DNA from: an uncultured Phaeodactylibacter sp.
Lineage (GTDB): Bacteria; Bacteroidota; Bacteroidia; Chitinophagales; Saprospiraceae
DNA length: 7,167 nucleotides
Assembly (NCBI GenBank): GCA_913062745.1
Contig: CAJXXJ010000185.1
Coordinates: forward strand, 1 to 7,167
Direction of reading: 5' to 3'
A program made the position numbers and the translations under genes. Numbering within the stretch: position 1 is the stretch's first letter; every line of letters begins with the position of its first letter. A model generated the notes under the pieces. It saw only the letters and a list, made by a program, of their open reading frames with translations. It made no database searches and was not told where the DNA came from. This document shows, piece after piece, positions 1-6,030 of the stretch.

Positions 1-665
1 AACTTGAGCACCGAACAGAAGCGGTAAACCTGAAGAAATTGCTTGAGCGACAAGCCATAGGCTTCACTGAATTTCCGGTTGAGCTGCCGCTGGCTCAGGG
101 AAAAACGGGCTGCCACAGACTTGGCCGTCCAGTCACTCGTACTGTGGCAAAGTGCATCGGTAGTAGCCATGAGAAATTTTGGCGAAAGCGATTTCCCGGC
201 CAGCTTTTTTAGCAAATACGCCTCAAACACTTTGATCTTTGCTGCTGCCTCCTCCTGAGCGCCCATCTGCATGCGCAGACTGCTGAGTTCCTTATCCACG
301 CTGTAGGCGGCATCAATCAGGTGATTGGTGAACGGGCGTACCGGAGTTCCGAAAGCCTGAGCAAACATGCCGGGCTGGAAAATGACTCGCAGGACCGACA
401 CGTCTTCAAAACCGTAATTGTACGCCACCCTGGTAGTGGGAGAGACGAAGACCACATCATAAAGTTGCTCTTCTTCGAAACACGGGCTGAGTACTCCTAT
501 TGGCTTAGAGGCAGAGAAAGTAAAAAGCAGCCCCACCGTAAGGCTTGGGAATAACTGCACGCCCCCGTTGGTCATTGCGCCCTTCAGCTTGAATATTTCG
601 TAATGATTGACGACCTGCTGTAAAGCGGGAGATGGGAGGATGAATTCGTTGTGTAAGTTATGCAT
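1..665 (-). CDS. AraC-family transcriptional regulator (3' end outside the window)
   Basis: The minus strand reads open from an ATG at 665 to the left edge, giving the first 221 residues of a DNA-binding regulator. Residues 7-120 resemble the sensor domain often found in front of AraC helix-turn-helix domains in Bacteroidota (DUF6597-like): an FILPSPALQQVVNHY opening, a beta-rich middle, then VLRVIFQPGMFAQAFG at 92-106. Residues 120-165 form a charged helical linker. Residues 178-215 are the first AraC helix-turn-helix, with DWTAKSVAARFSLSQRQLNR followed by KFSEAYGLSLKQFL. The second helix-turn-helix must lie beyond the edge, since the family is normally about 260-280 residues. The start at 665 is chosen because the family similarity begins only a few residues in; no Shine-Dalgarno sequence is visible. 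The ligand and target genes cannot be told from the sequence. The gene diverges from everything to its right up to 5974. Confidence 0.88.
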   Translation of the reverse strand, partial: MHNLHNEFILPSPALQQVVNHYEIFKLKGAMTNGGVQLFPSLTVGLLFTFSASKPIGVLSPCFEEEQLYDVVFVSPTTRVAYNYGFEDVSVLRVIFQPGMFAQAFGTPVRPFTNHLIDAAYSVDKELSSLRMQMGAQEEAAAKIKVFEAYLLKKLAGKSLSPKFLMATTDALCHSTSDWTAKSVAARFSLSQRQLNRKFSEAYGLSLKQFLQVYRFCSVLK

Positions 666-877
666 GAGGGGTGGGGTTTTGATTAGGTGTATTAAGGCCT
701 GAACAGCCCTTTGCTATACCCAAAATACAAACATTGCCTGGCAAACCTGAGCGTTTACAGCAGAAGGATAGATTGTACTGTGTACACCTGCTCTACTGCA
801 GGATTTCTTTCTGTCTTTTTCGCTACTTTTGTAAAGAAGCTTGAGGCGAAGTGCAGTCCACCGGCGCAGTCCCAGGT
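666..877. other. Divergent intergenic region between the AraC gene and the small ORF
   Basis: No coding potential is evident here. It contains two short palindromes: TTGCCTGGCAA at 734-744 and GTGTACAC at 780-787. Either could be a regulator site, for example for the divergent AraC protein, but sites this short occur by chance. On the plus strand a promoter-like box lies at 824-831. On the minus strand the nearest candidate for the AraC gene is TATTTTG (727 down to 721), one base short of the phylum consensus and badly spaced from any TTTG. Confidence 0.4.
824..831 (+). promoter_or_regulatory. Bacteroidota-type -7 promoter box
   Basis: TACTTTTG matches the TAnnTTTG consensus of the primary sigma factor in Bacteroidota exactly. 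The matching -33 element is weak: TTTC at 804-807 with a 16-base spacer, shorter than usual. The pyrimidine-rich sequence just before it fits promoters of this phylum. Transcription would start near 838, ahead of the small ORF at 878. Confidence 0.45.
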
Positions 878-1048
878 ATGAAGAGGGCAATGCCGGGCAT
901 ACTCACCCCCTACCCATTCTACAAGGAGAAACAAAAAACTTTCGCCAGGGAGCTGCTCACGGAAGCGGAGCTGCAGGCCTGCCAGGCGGAGCCGGACTGG
1001 CAGCCGGCGGAGAAGCTACCGGAGCGGACTGAGGGAGCGGCCAAATAA
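878..1048 (+). CDS. Small hypothetical protein or gene remnant
   Basis: An ORF of 56 residues starts at ATG 878; the same frame extends back to a GTG at 851. I do not recognise the product. It begins MKRAMPGILTPYPFYKEKQK, then has a hydrophilic, helix-prone segment rich in Glu, Ala and Gln and ends EGAAK, with no signal peptide or membrane segment. Its GC-rich composition matches the flanks rather than the A+T-rich block that starts about 30 bases later. In favour of a real gene are the TACTTTTG promoter box upstream and a protein-like amino-acid make-up with clear helix periodicity. Against it are its length and the overlapping open frame at 841-1032. It could also be the tail of a gene cut by insertion of the neighbouring block. 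Confidence 0.35.
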   Translation: MKRAMPGILTPYPFYKEKQKTFARELLTEAELQACQAEPDWQPAEKLPERTEGAAK

Positions 1049-1079
1049 ACTCATGAACCAGGGCTTCTGACCATAGAGA

Positions 1080-1110
1080 TTGAAGGACCAAGCCAAATTG
1101 TGTATATTTG
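1080..1110 (+). promoter_or_regulatory. Promoter of the DUF488 gene pair
   Basis: TATATTTG at 1103-1110 is a perfect TAnnTTTG -7 box, and TTG at 1080-1082 sits 20 bases upstream, where the -33 element is expected. Transcription would start near 1117. This decides the gene start: the in-frame TTG at 1080 would lie inside the promoter, so translation should begin at ATG 1143, leaving a leader of about 25 A+T-rich bases. Confidence 0.6.
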
Positions 1111-1142
1111 TGCAGATCAGAAACAAAATAATTCAAATAGAG

Positions 1143-2036
1143 ATGTACTACCGGCGAAAAATCATGTTGGCTTTGCTAGAAAAAAGTGGTAACACCTTGG
1201 GACGCCTGAAGCTGCAAAAACTACTTTTCCTGATCAGCCGGGGTCAGGAAAAACCTAGTTTTGATTTCGTTCCTTACAAGTTTGGCGCTTATTCTTTTCG
1301 GGCAACAGCGGATGCCGGGACGCTAGTCAAATACGGCATTTTGAGTACCAAAGAAAACAAAAGATGGACAAAGGAGACACCTGAGTTATTCTTCCCGCAA
1401 TTGAAGAAAAAAGATCAGCAGTTAGTGTCCGCTATTAGTCATCGCTTTGGTAAGTTTTCTGGAATAGACCTGATTGAGCACACGTATAAAAAGTACCCTT
1501 ACTATGCTATCAATAGTACGATAGCGGACCGTTATCTGGACACCGCTCACTTGGAAGTCATTGCACAGAATCGCCCGCTTACATCCCAGGAACCTCAACT
1601 TTTTACGATTGGCTACGAAGGAATATCTGCGGAAGCCTATTTTAACAAGCTTATTAAAAATGATATTAGAGCATTAGTAGATGTGCGCAGAAACGCTGCA
1701 AGCATGAAATATGGTTTCCATAAATCTCAGTTGGCACATGTATGTAAGTGTTTAGGTATTGCCTATTACCACATTCCGGAAGTAGGAATCGAGAACGACA
1801 AAAGAAAATCGTTGCAGTCGCAAGCTGATTATGATGAGTTGTTCAAGGAGTATCGGGACGATATGCTGTCTAATTCCACGGAAGCTCAGCATGACATCAT
1901 CAATCTATACCAGCGCTACCATCGAATTGCATTGACCTGTTTTGAACGGCTTCCGTGTCAGTGCCACCGCAGTCACCTTGGCGAACACCTTACAGAGACT
2001 TATTCAGATCAAAACATAAAACTCGTTCACTTATAA
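1143..2036 (+). CDS. DUF488 protein with N-terminal SocA/Panacea-like domain
   Basis: A 297-residue soluble protein in two parts. Residues 1-135 form a helical domain like the SocA/Panacea (DUF4065) and YwgA-like families, with RLKLQKLLFL at 21-30 and FVPYKFGAYS at 42-51, followed by a KKYPYYAINS segment (116-125). Residues 153-285 are DUF488: FTIGYEG at 154-160, LVDVRRN at 178-184 and the signature CFERLPCQCHR at 266-276, where Cys266, Cys274, His275 and Arg276 are the conserved putative active or metal-binding residues. All key positions look intact. I recall this fusion from many bacteria, usually beside a relative of the next gene; its biochemical role is unknown to me. Panacea domains act as antitoxin modules in other settings, but no cognate toxin is evident. 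An upstream in-frame TTG (1080) is rejected because it is the -33 element. The base composition is A+T-richer than the flanks, suggesting transfer. Confidence is high for DUF488 and moderate for the N-terminal assignment. Confidence 0.85.
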   Translation: MYYRRKIMLALLEKSGNTLGRLKLQKLLFLISRGQEKPSFDFVPYKFGAYSFRATADAGTLVKYGILSTKENKRWTKETPELFFPQLKKKDQQLVSAISHRFGKFSGIDLIEHTYKKYPYYAINSTIADRYLDTAHLEVIAQNRPLTSQEPQLFTIGYEGISAEAYFNKLIKNDIRALVDVRRNAASMKYGFHKSQLAHVCKCLGIAYYHIPEVGIENDKRKSLQSQADYDELFKEYRDDMLSNSTEAQHDIINLYQRYHRIALTCFERLPCQCHRSHLGEHLTETYSDQNIKLVHL

Positions 2037-2046
2037 ATGATAACAG

Positions 2047-2613
2047 ATGCCGCGCCTCAAAGTCCTCTTAACTGTTACTACCTACCCTTTACCTTCGCGC
2101 ACCTATGATGACCTTGTCTGTACTGCAGGGCTATTGGAAGATGGTACATGGATCAGAATCTACCCTATTCCTTTAGGTTTCCTCAATAACCTGAAAAGAG
2201 ACGGAATACTACAACCCACCAAGTATTCTTGGATCGAACTCAATTTGAAAAAGCGCTCAGATGATTTCCGCCCAGAAAGTCATTCCCCTGAAGACTATGA
2301 ATTCAAGGATTTAGTTGTTGGAGAGCACTTGGGTACCGATAATAACTGGTCAAAGCGTAAAGAATTCTGTCTCAAAAATGTCTATACCAATCGAGCCAAG
2401 CTGGTAGCGGCATCAAAAAAGCCCAACTTTAAATCCCTGGCCACTTTTAAGCCTGCAAAATTACACTCTTTCATTATTGAAAAAGTAGAGGAAGACTGGG
2501 CCCCTGTATACGCAGAGCTCAAAAAGCAGGGAAGCCTATTTCCGAAAGCGAATGCTCAAAAAACAGGGGATGCACCTAAGATCAAAAAGGAAACGCAATT
2601 CGAGTTGTTTTAA
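2047..2613 (+). CDS. DUF488-associated conserved protein, probably C-terminally shortened
   Basis: A 188-residue soluble protein starting 10 bases after the DUF488 gene and so almost certainly co-transcribed and co-translated with it. It belongs to a conserved family that I recall next to DUF488 genes and possibly named DuOB (dual OB-fold); that name is from memory. Recognisable positions are LKVLLTVTTYPLPSRTYDDL at 4-23, VCTAGLLEDGTWIRIYPIPL at 24-43, the DFRPESHSPE block at 73-82, a VYTNRAKL segment at 112-119 and SLATFKPAK at 130-138. Relatives that I remember continue after a segment like residues 155-188 with a PYKFSYKF stretch and an IEDWE motif, about 60-70 residues more. Here the frame stops at FELF and neither motif appears in any plus frame downstream, so the gene may have lost its second half, or this may be a short variant. 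If the family is an OB-fold protein, nucleic-acid binding would be plausible, but that is inference. Confidence 0.75.
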   Translation: MPRLKVLLTVTTYPLPSRTYDDLVCTAGLLEDGTWIRIYPIPLGFLNNLKRDGILQPTKYSWIELNLKKRSDDFRPESHSPEDYEFKDLVVGEHLGTDNNWSKRKEFCLKNVYTNRAKLVAASKKPNFKSLATFKPAKLHSFIIEKVEEDWAPVYAELKKQGSLFPKANAQKTGDAPKIKKETQFELF

Positions 2614-2663
2614 AAGGCATACTCGTGCCTCGGGTGGACGCCCAAACCTCTCCTATCCAAGTG

Positions 2664-2699
2664 TAGCCGGTGTTGCAATCACAAGACTGCCACCGGTTA
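2664..2699 (+). repeat. Short inverted repeat downstream of the DUF488 pair
   Basis: TAGCCGGTG (2664-2672) and CACCGGTTA (2691-2699) can pair over nine positions, one of them a G-U pair, around an 18-base loop. It lies 50 bases after the stop codon at 2613. It could help end transcription of the pair, but no T-run follows, so it is not a standard intrinsic terminator. The rest of 2614-2800 shows no convincing coding sequence. Confidence 0.3.
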
Positions 2700-2819
2700 G
2701 ATTGAATAATTCATTTATTGCAAAAGTTCCAAAGCGACAATTTGGTATATGCCTGGATGCTCTCGGCCGGACGATTAAGCTCCATGGTTATATAAAACGG
2801 TGGTAAAGCATACATATTG

Positions 2820-2864
2820 GCCGCGATATGTATAAAAAACGCCTTTTTTTATACATGTCGCGGC
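2820..2864. repeat. 20-base inverted repeat upstream of fic
   Basis: The arms at 2820-2839 and 2845-2864 pair at 19 of 20 positions, with the remaining one a T/G wobble, around a 5-base centre. The outer part is GC-rich (GCCGCGA) and the inner part is A/T-only ending in an A6/T6 run. The right arm reaches to within 10 bases of the -7 box, covering the expected -33 position. An operator or cruciform element fits better than a terminator, because the T-run lies inside the stem rather than after it. Confidence 0.7.
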
Positions 2865-2873
2865 GTTTATGTT

Positions 2874-2881
2874 TAAATTTG
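2874..2881 (+). promoter_or_regulatory. -7 promoter box of the Fic gene
   Basis: TAAATTTG is an exact TAnnTTTG box, 16 bases before the ATG. The -33 region falls on the right arm of the inverted repeat, where only TTTT/TTTA is available instead of TTTG, suggesting a promoter that is weak or controlled by a bound protein. The transcript would start near 2888, leaving a leader of only about ten bases. Confidence 0.5.
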
Positions 2882-2897
2882 GTGGAAAATTATACAT

Positions 2898-3971
2898 ATG
2901 CTACCTCCTTTACCACCGGAAACAAGCCTGGATACGATCGAAAGTAAAAAGGTATTGCGAAAGCTGGCGACCGCACGCGCTGCCCTGGCTGAGCTGAAGG
3001 GGGTTTCGGGTACTATCCCAAATGAACAAATCCTTATTGACACGCTCTCTTTGCAGGAAGCCAGGGACAGCTCAGCTATTGAGAATATTGTCACTACGCA
3101 GGATGAGCTGTACCAAAGTGATTTTGACCAACAAACCTTTGAGAACCCTGCTTCAAAAGAAGTACATCACTACGCCGCAGCCTTAAAGACTGGATTCAGT
3201 GAGGTGTCAAAAGATGGCATTATTCGAATAGGCTTACTTAATCGCGTTCAAGCAGCAATTGAGCTTAATGATGCAGGTATCCGGCGAGTACCCGGGACCG
3301 TATTAAAAAATGACCTGACTGGAGCGGTGATTTACACCCCTCCTCAGGACTATAACGAAATACAATCACTACTGGATAATCTTGAGGCCTTTATCAATGA
3401 CGCGATTGAATATGAAGCTGACCCTTTAGTAAAGATGGCGATTATTCACTATCAGTTTGAAAGCATCCACCCTTACTACGATGGGAATGGCAGGACTGGC
3501 CGGATTCTGAACTTGTTATACTTGATTAAAGAAAACTTACTGAGCCTTCCGGTTCTGTATATCAGTCGCTATATCATTCGTCACCGGGATAGATATTATC
3601 AGCTGCTGCAACAAGTCAGAACACACAATGACTGGGAATCGTGGGTGTTGTACATGCTTGATGCGGTAGAGCAAACTGCAAATCAGACAATACATACGGT
3701 CAAGGGCATTCATAGTCTGATGATATCTTACAAACGACGTATCCGGGGGGAGCAGCCCAAATTGTACAGTCAGGATTTGATCAACAACCTTTTTCGTCAT
3801 CCCTATACACGCGTAGCCTGGCTTCAAAAAGACCTGTCTGTTACAAGACTGACAGCAACTAAGTACCTAAATACATTGGTGGAGATGGGGTTATTAGAAA
3901 AGATTAAAAAAGGTAAGCGGAACTACTACTTAAATTCAGCGTTGCTAAATCTGCTTTCGGGGGATTCTTAG
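2898..3971 (+). CDS. fic: Class II Fic protein (probable AMP-transferase) with winged-helix C-terminus
   Basis: A 357-residue cytoplasmic enzyme expected to move AMP from ATP to a hydroxyl side chain of a target protein. Residues 1-85 match the Fic N-terminal domain (LPPLPPETSLDT opening) and carry the inhibitory helix motif SSAIEN at 58-63, fitting [S/T]xxxE[G/N]. Its position before the Fic core makes this class II, in which the protein restrains itself. The target-docking flap is near GAVIYTPPQ (142-150). The catalytic loop HPYYDGNGRTGR at 191-202 is complete, with His191 as the expected base and the Asn and both Arg residues for nucleotide binding. Residues 290-347 form a winged helix: LQKDLSVTRLTATKYLNTLV followed by a GLLEKIKKGKRNYY wing. 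Length and layout are like the SoFic group. The gene stands 284 bases after the DUF488 pair with its own promoter and a palindromic operator candidate. The host target is unknown. No antitoxin gene is needed because the inhibitor is built in. Confidence 0.93.
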   Translation: MLPPLPPETSLDTIESKKVLRKLATARAALAELKGVSGTIPNEQILIDTLSLQEARDSSAIENIVTTQDELYQSDFDQQTFENPASKEVHHYAAALKTGFSEVSKDGIIRIGLLNRVQAAIELNDAGIRRVPGTVLKNDLTGAVIYTPPQDYNEIQSLLDNLEAFINDAIEYEADPLVKMAIIHYQFESIHPYYDGNGRTGRILNLLYLIKENLLSLPVLYISRYIIRHRDRYYQLLQQVRTHNDWESWVLYMLDAVEQTANQTIHTVKGIHSLMISYKRRIRGEQPKLYSQDLINNLFRHPYTRVAWLQKDLSVTRLTATKYLNTLVEMGLLEKIKKGKRNYYLNSALLNLLSGDS

Positions 3972-4003
3972 CTTTAAATGCTGCTAATTTGTACGCTTAA
4001 AGC
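3971..4003 (+). terminator. Weak hairpin just after fic
   Basis: GCTTTAA (3971-3977) and TTAAAGC (3997-4003) are perfectly complementary with a 19-base loop, beginning on the last base of the fic stop codon. The stem is short and A+T-rich and no T-run follows immediately, so the terminator role is only a possibility. Confidence 0.2.
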
Positions 4004-4156
4004 CTGCACAGAGCTATTTTCAAAACAATCAGCAGCCGGCAGCCCTATCTATATTCCGGGGAAGTACCTCCGTGGCGAACTTCCTTCTGCCCTGCGTCAT
4101 TGTATAAAAGAACCAACAATTGAAGCATGCACCCTATCGTTCAGGAGCGCGCTGTT

Positions 4157-4702
4157 ATGGCGCAAAGCAAGCCGCAGACGGATAAGCAGCTGCGACAAGA
4201 GCAGCGAACCTTCGGCTGGCTGGTGTGGCTGCAAGGCATACTGCTGGCCGGCCTCATCATTCTTACCCTGCTGAGTATCGGCGCTTACTTTGTAGAAGGC
4301 GTGGCCGGTGGCTGGAACCGTGCCGGATTGCTGGTGACCTTTGCGCTCGTTTACGCTATGCACTTCCCGAATACGCTGGTACAGCGCGAGCTGCTGCGGC
4401 ACATCCTGTGGCTGAATGAGCTGGCTCCGGAGCGGCTGCAGGATGAGCCCAAAGCCCGCTTGCTGAACCAACAGCTGGAGCGTGTCCGCAAACTGAGTGT
4501 ATGGTGGATGGTACTGATAGCGCCGCTGGTGATTGCTGCGCTCGTCAAGGTACTAATGGCGGAGGAGGGCACCTGGTGGTTTTACCTCAGTCCGGTATAT
4601 GCGGCAGCCCTGTTGCTGATCCTGGGGGTGCAGTACCGGCGCTACCGGCGGGTGAAGGAGAATAATGCAGCTTTTGAACAGCTGCTGCCGGCCTCCCGCT
4701 GA
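4157..4702 (+). CDS. Four-helix integral membrane protein of unknown function
   Basis: A 181-residue protein that I do not recognise. After a charged N-terminus (MAQSKPQTDKQLRQEQR) there are four probable membrane helices at about residues 20-42, 56-72, 114-134 and 141-159. Helices 2 and 3 are separated by a charged amphipathic stretch of about 40 residues (QRELLRHILWLNEL onward), and the tail after helix 4 begins with the basic run RRYRRVK. Both ends and the long loop should therefore lie in the cytoplasm. ATG 4157 is chosen because AGGAG at 4143-4147 lies 9 bases upstream; the same frame also has an ATG at 4127, which would add ten residues (MHPIVQERAV). The GC-rich composition matches the right flank and contrasts with the fic gene just before it, so it probably belongs to the host backbone rather than the accessory block. 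The gene stands alone, with 155-185 bases before it and 210 after. Confidence 0.75.
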   Translation: MAQSKPQTDKQLRQEQRTFGWLVWLQGILLAGLIILTLLSIGAYFVEGVAGGWNRAGLLVTFALVYAMHFPNTLVQRELLRHILWLNELAPERLQDEPKARLLNQQLERVRKLSVWWMVLIAPLVIAALVKVLMAEEGTWWFYLSPVYAAALLLILGVQYRRYRRVKENNAAFEQLLPASR

Positions 4703-4763
4703 TTGCAACTGCAGCCTGCTATCCTGGCTGTACCCGGGCGCGTGAGCGCTGCGCAGGTGCCTG

Positions 4764-4807
4764 GCCCTGTGGAATGCACAGGCTATCCTTAAGCTATTCC
4801 ACAGGGC
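4764..4807. repeat. 12-base perfect inverted repeat between the membrane protein gene and fbaB
   Basis: GCCCTGTGGAAT (4764-4775) and ATTCCACAGGGC (4796-4807) are exact reverse complements with a 20-base loop. The stem is strong, but no T-run follows. It may end transcription of the membrane protein gene, act as an RNA structure in the fbaB leader, or be a copy of a dispersed chromosomal repeat. Downstream, at 4811-4861, are two copies of ATAGCGA (4815-4821, 4832-4838) and a GC-rich GCCC/GGGC pairing at 4844-4861, giving the region a repeat-like look. Confidence 0.6.
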
Positions 4808-4912
4808 TGAGCGAATAGCGAACACCGTAGCATAGCGACCGTTGCCCGGAGGGCGGCGGGCACGCCCATACGCTCTCTATCAACCTGCATAACCAATATA
4901 AACCAATACCAT

Positions 4913-5974
4913 ATGATGACAACGGACCAAATTTCTGAATTGCTCGGCGAAGAGGCCGATGATCTGCTGCAGCATGAATGCCAACACCTGCCTAAATCGC
5001 GGGTAACGGCTCCTTCTTCTGATTTTGTGGATAAGATTTTTGCGCACAGCAACCGCAACGGGCAAACGCTGCGGAGCCTGGAGCAGCTCTACGCTCACGG
5101 TAATCTGGGCGGTACGGGCTACCTGAGTATACTGCCGGTGGATCAGGGCATCGAGCACAGCGCGGCTTTTTCTTTTTACAAAAATCCGGACTACTTCGAC
5201 CCGGAGAACATCATCAAGCTGGCGATGGAGGCGGGCTGTAACGGGGTGGCGACGACCTTCGGGGTACTGGCGCTGCACGCCCGGCGGTATGCGCATAAGA
5301 TTCCATTCATCGTCAAGATCAACCACAATGAGCTGCTGACGTACCCAAACACCTACGATCAGATCCCCTTTGGCTCGGTGCGCGAGGCCTGGAACCTGGG
5401 CGCGGTGGCCGTAGGCGCTACCATCTACTTTGGCTCCGAAGAGAGCAACCGGCAAATCCGGGAGATTGCAGAGGCCTTTGCGGAAGCGCATGAGCTGGGC
5501 ATGGGCACCATACTGTGGTGCTACACGAGAAATTCGGCTTTCAAGACCAAGGACGGAGACTACCATACGGCGGCGGACCTGACCGGGCAGGCGAACTATA
5601 TCGGCGTGACGATACAGGCGGATATGATCAAGCAAAAGCTGCCGACGACCAATTATGGCTTCCGGGAGGTAGGCTTTGGCAAGCATGAAGATGCGATGTA
5701 CGAAGCACTGGGCAGCGACCACCCGATTGACCTGTGCCGCTACCAAGTAGCGAATTGCTACATGGGCAAAATCGGCCTGATCAACTCTGGCGGCGGCTCC
5801 AAAGGCGGATCCGACAAAGCGGATGCGGTACGTACGGCGGTAGTCAATAAGCGGGCCGGCGGCACGGGCCTGATACTGGGGCGCAAGGCATTTCAGCGCC
5901 CGATGAAGGAAGGGGTGGATATCATCCGGGCCGTGCAGGGGGTATATGAAAATGAGGAGATTGGCTTAGCTTAA
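4913..5974 (+). CDS. fbaB: Class I fructose-bisphosphate aldolase (DhnA/FbaB type)
   Basis: A cytoplasmic glycolysis and gluconeogenesis enzyme that reversibly splits fructose 1,6-bisphosphate into dihydroxyacetone phosphate and glyceraldehyde 3-phosphate through a lysine Schiff base, without metal. The 353 residues match the length of E. coli FbaB (about 350) and the likeness runs through the whole chain: [11 protein letters not shown] at 73-83, [10 protein letters not shown] at 133-142, [11 protein letters not shown] at 218-228, the ADMIKQK strand at 236-242 that should hold the Schiff-base lysine (probably Lys240), [20 protein letters not shown] at 273-292 with the phosphate-binding GGGSKGG (293-299), and [20 protein letters not shown] at 307-326. 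Everything expected is present. The start could be either of two consecutive ATGs (4913, 4916). No phylum-type promoter box is clear in the 210 bases upstream. The gene converges on the sulfotransferase gene, with 56 bases between the stops and no evident terminator there. Confidence 0.96.
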   Translation: MMTTDQISELLGEEADDLLQHECQHLPKSRVTAPSSDFVDKIFAHSNRNGQTLRSLEQLYAHGNLGGTGYLSILPVDQGIEHSAAFSFYKNPDYFDPENIIKLAMEAGCNGVATTFGVLALHARRYAHKIPFIVKINHNELLTYPNTYDQIPFGSVREAWNLGAVAVGATIYFGSEESNRQIREIAEAFAEAHELGMGTILWCYTRNSAFKTKDGDYHTAADLTGQANYIGVTIQADMIKQKLPTTNYGFREVGFGKHEDAMYEALGSDHPIDLCRYQVANCYMGKIGLINSGGGSKGGSDKADAVRTAVVNKRAGGTGLILGRKAFQRPMKEGVDIIRAVQGVYENEEIGLA

Positions 5975-6030
5975 TGGGGATATGCTCCGCAGGTTGGGGG
6001 GGCGTGAAAGGAAGGCGGAAAAGCTGCCGG

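Larger units (their letters stand above)
2810..2899. promoter_or_regulatory. Candidate operator: four copies of ATACATAT around the fic promoter
   Basis: The 8-base motif ATACATAT occurs at 2810-2817 and 2892-2899, its reverse complement ATATGTAT at 2826-2833, and a one-mismatch copy ATACATGT at 2851-2858. The two middle copies form the inner part of the 20-base inverted repeat at 2820-2864. The last copy overlaps the start codon of the Fic gene. Such an arrangement across a promoter is typical of autorepression by a dimeric DNA-binding protein; the Fic product itself carries a C-terminal winged helix and is the natural candidate. The binding role is inferred. Confidence 0.45.

Noticed and set aside
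321..554. Plus-strand open frame of 77 codons
   Set aside because: It is antisense to the sensor domain of the AraC regulator, which has clear family similarity.
2552..2806. Plus-strand open frame of 84 codons spanning the end of the DUF488 partner
   Set aside because: It overlaps the partner gene out of frame and does not carry the C-terminal motifs expected of that family, so it is not a frameshifted continuation.
2820..2864. Reading the inverted repeat as an intrinsic terminator
   Set aside because: Its T-run is part of the stem near the loop and GC pairs are at the base, the reverse of terminator design; its position on the fic promoter favours an operator.
3978..4274. Plus-strand open frame of 98 codons after fic
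   Set aside because: The second half overlaps the membrane protein gene in another frame and the product is rich in Cys, Ser and Arg with no domain-like pattern.
4880..5746. 288-codon open frame on the minus strand opposite fbaB
   Set aside because: It lies antisense to a full-length, clearly conserved aldolase; its Arg/Val/His-rich product matches no family and is explained by GC-rich codon use of fbaB.
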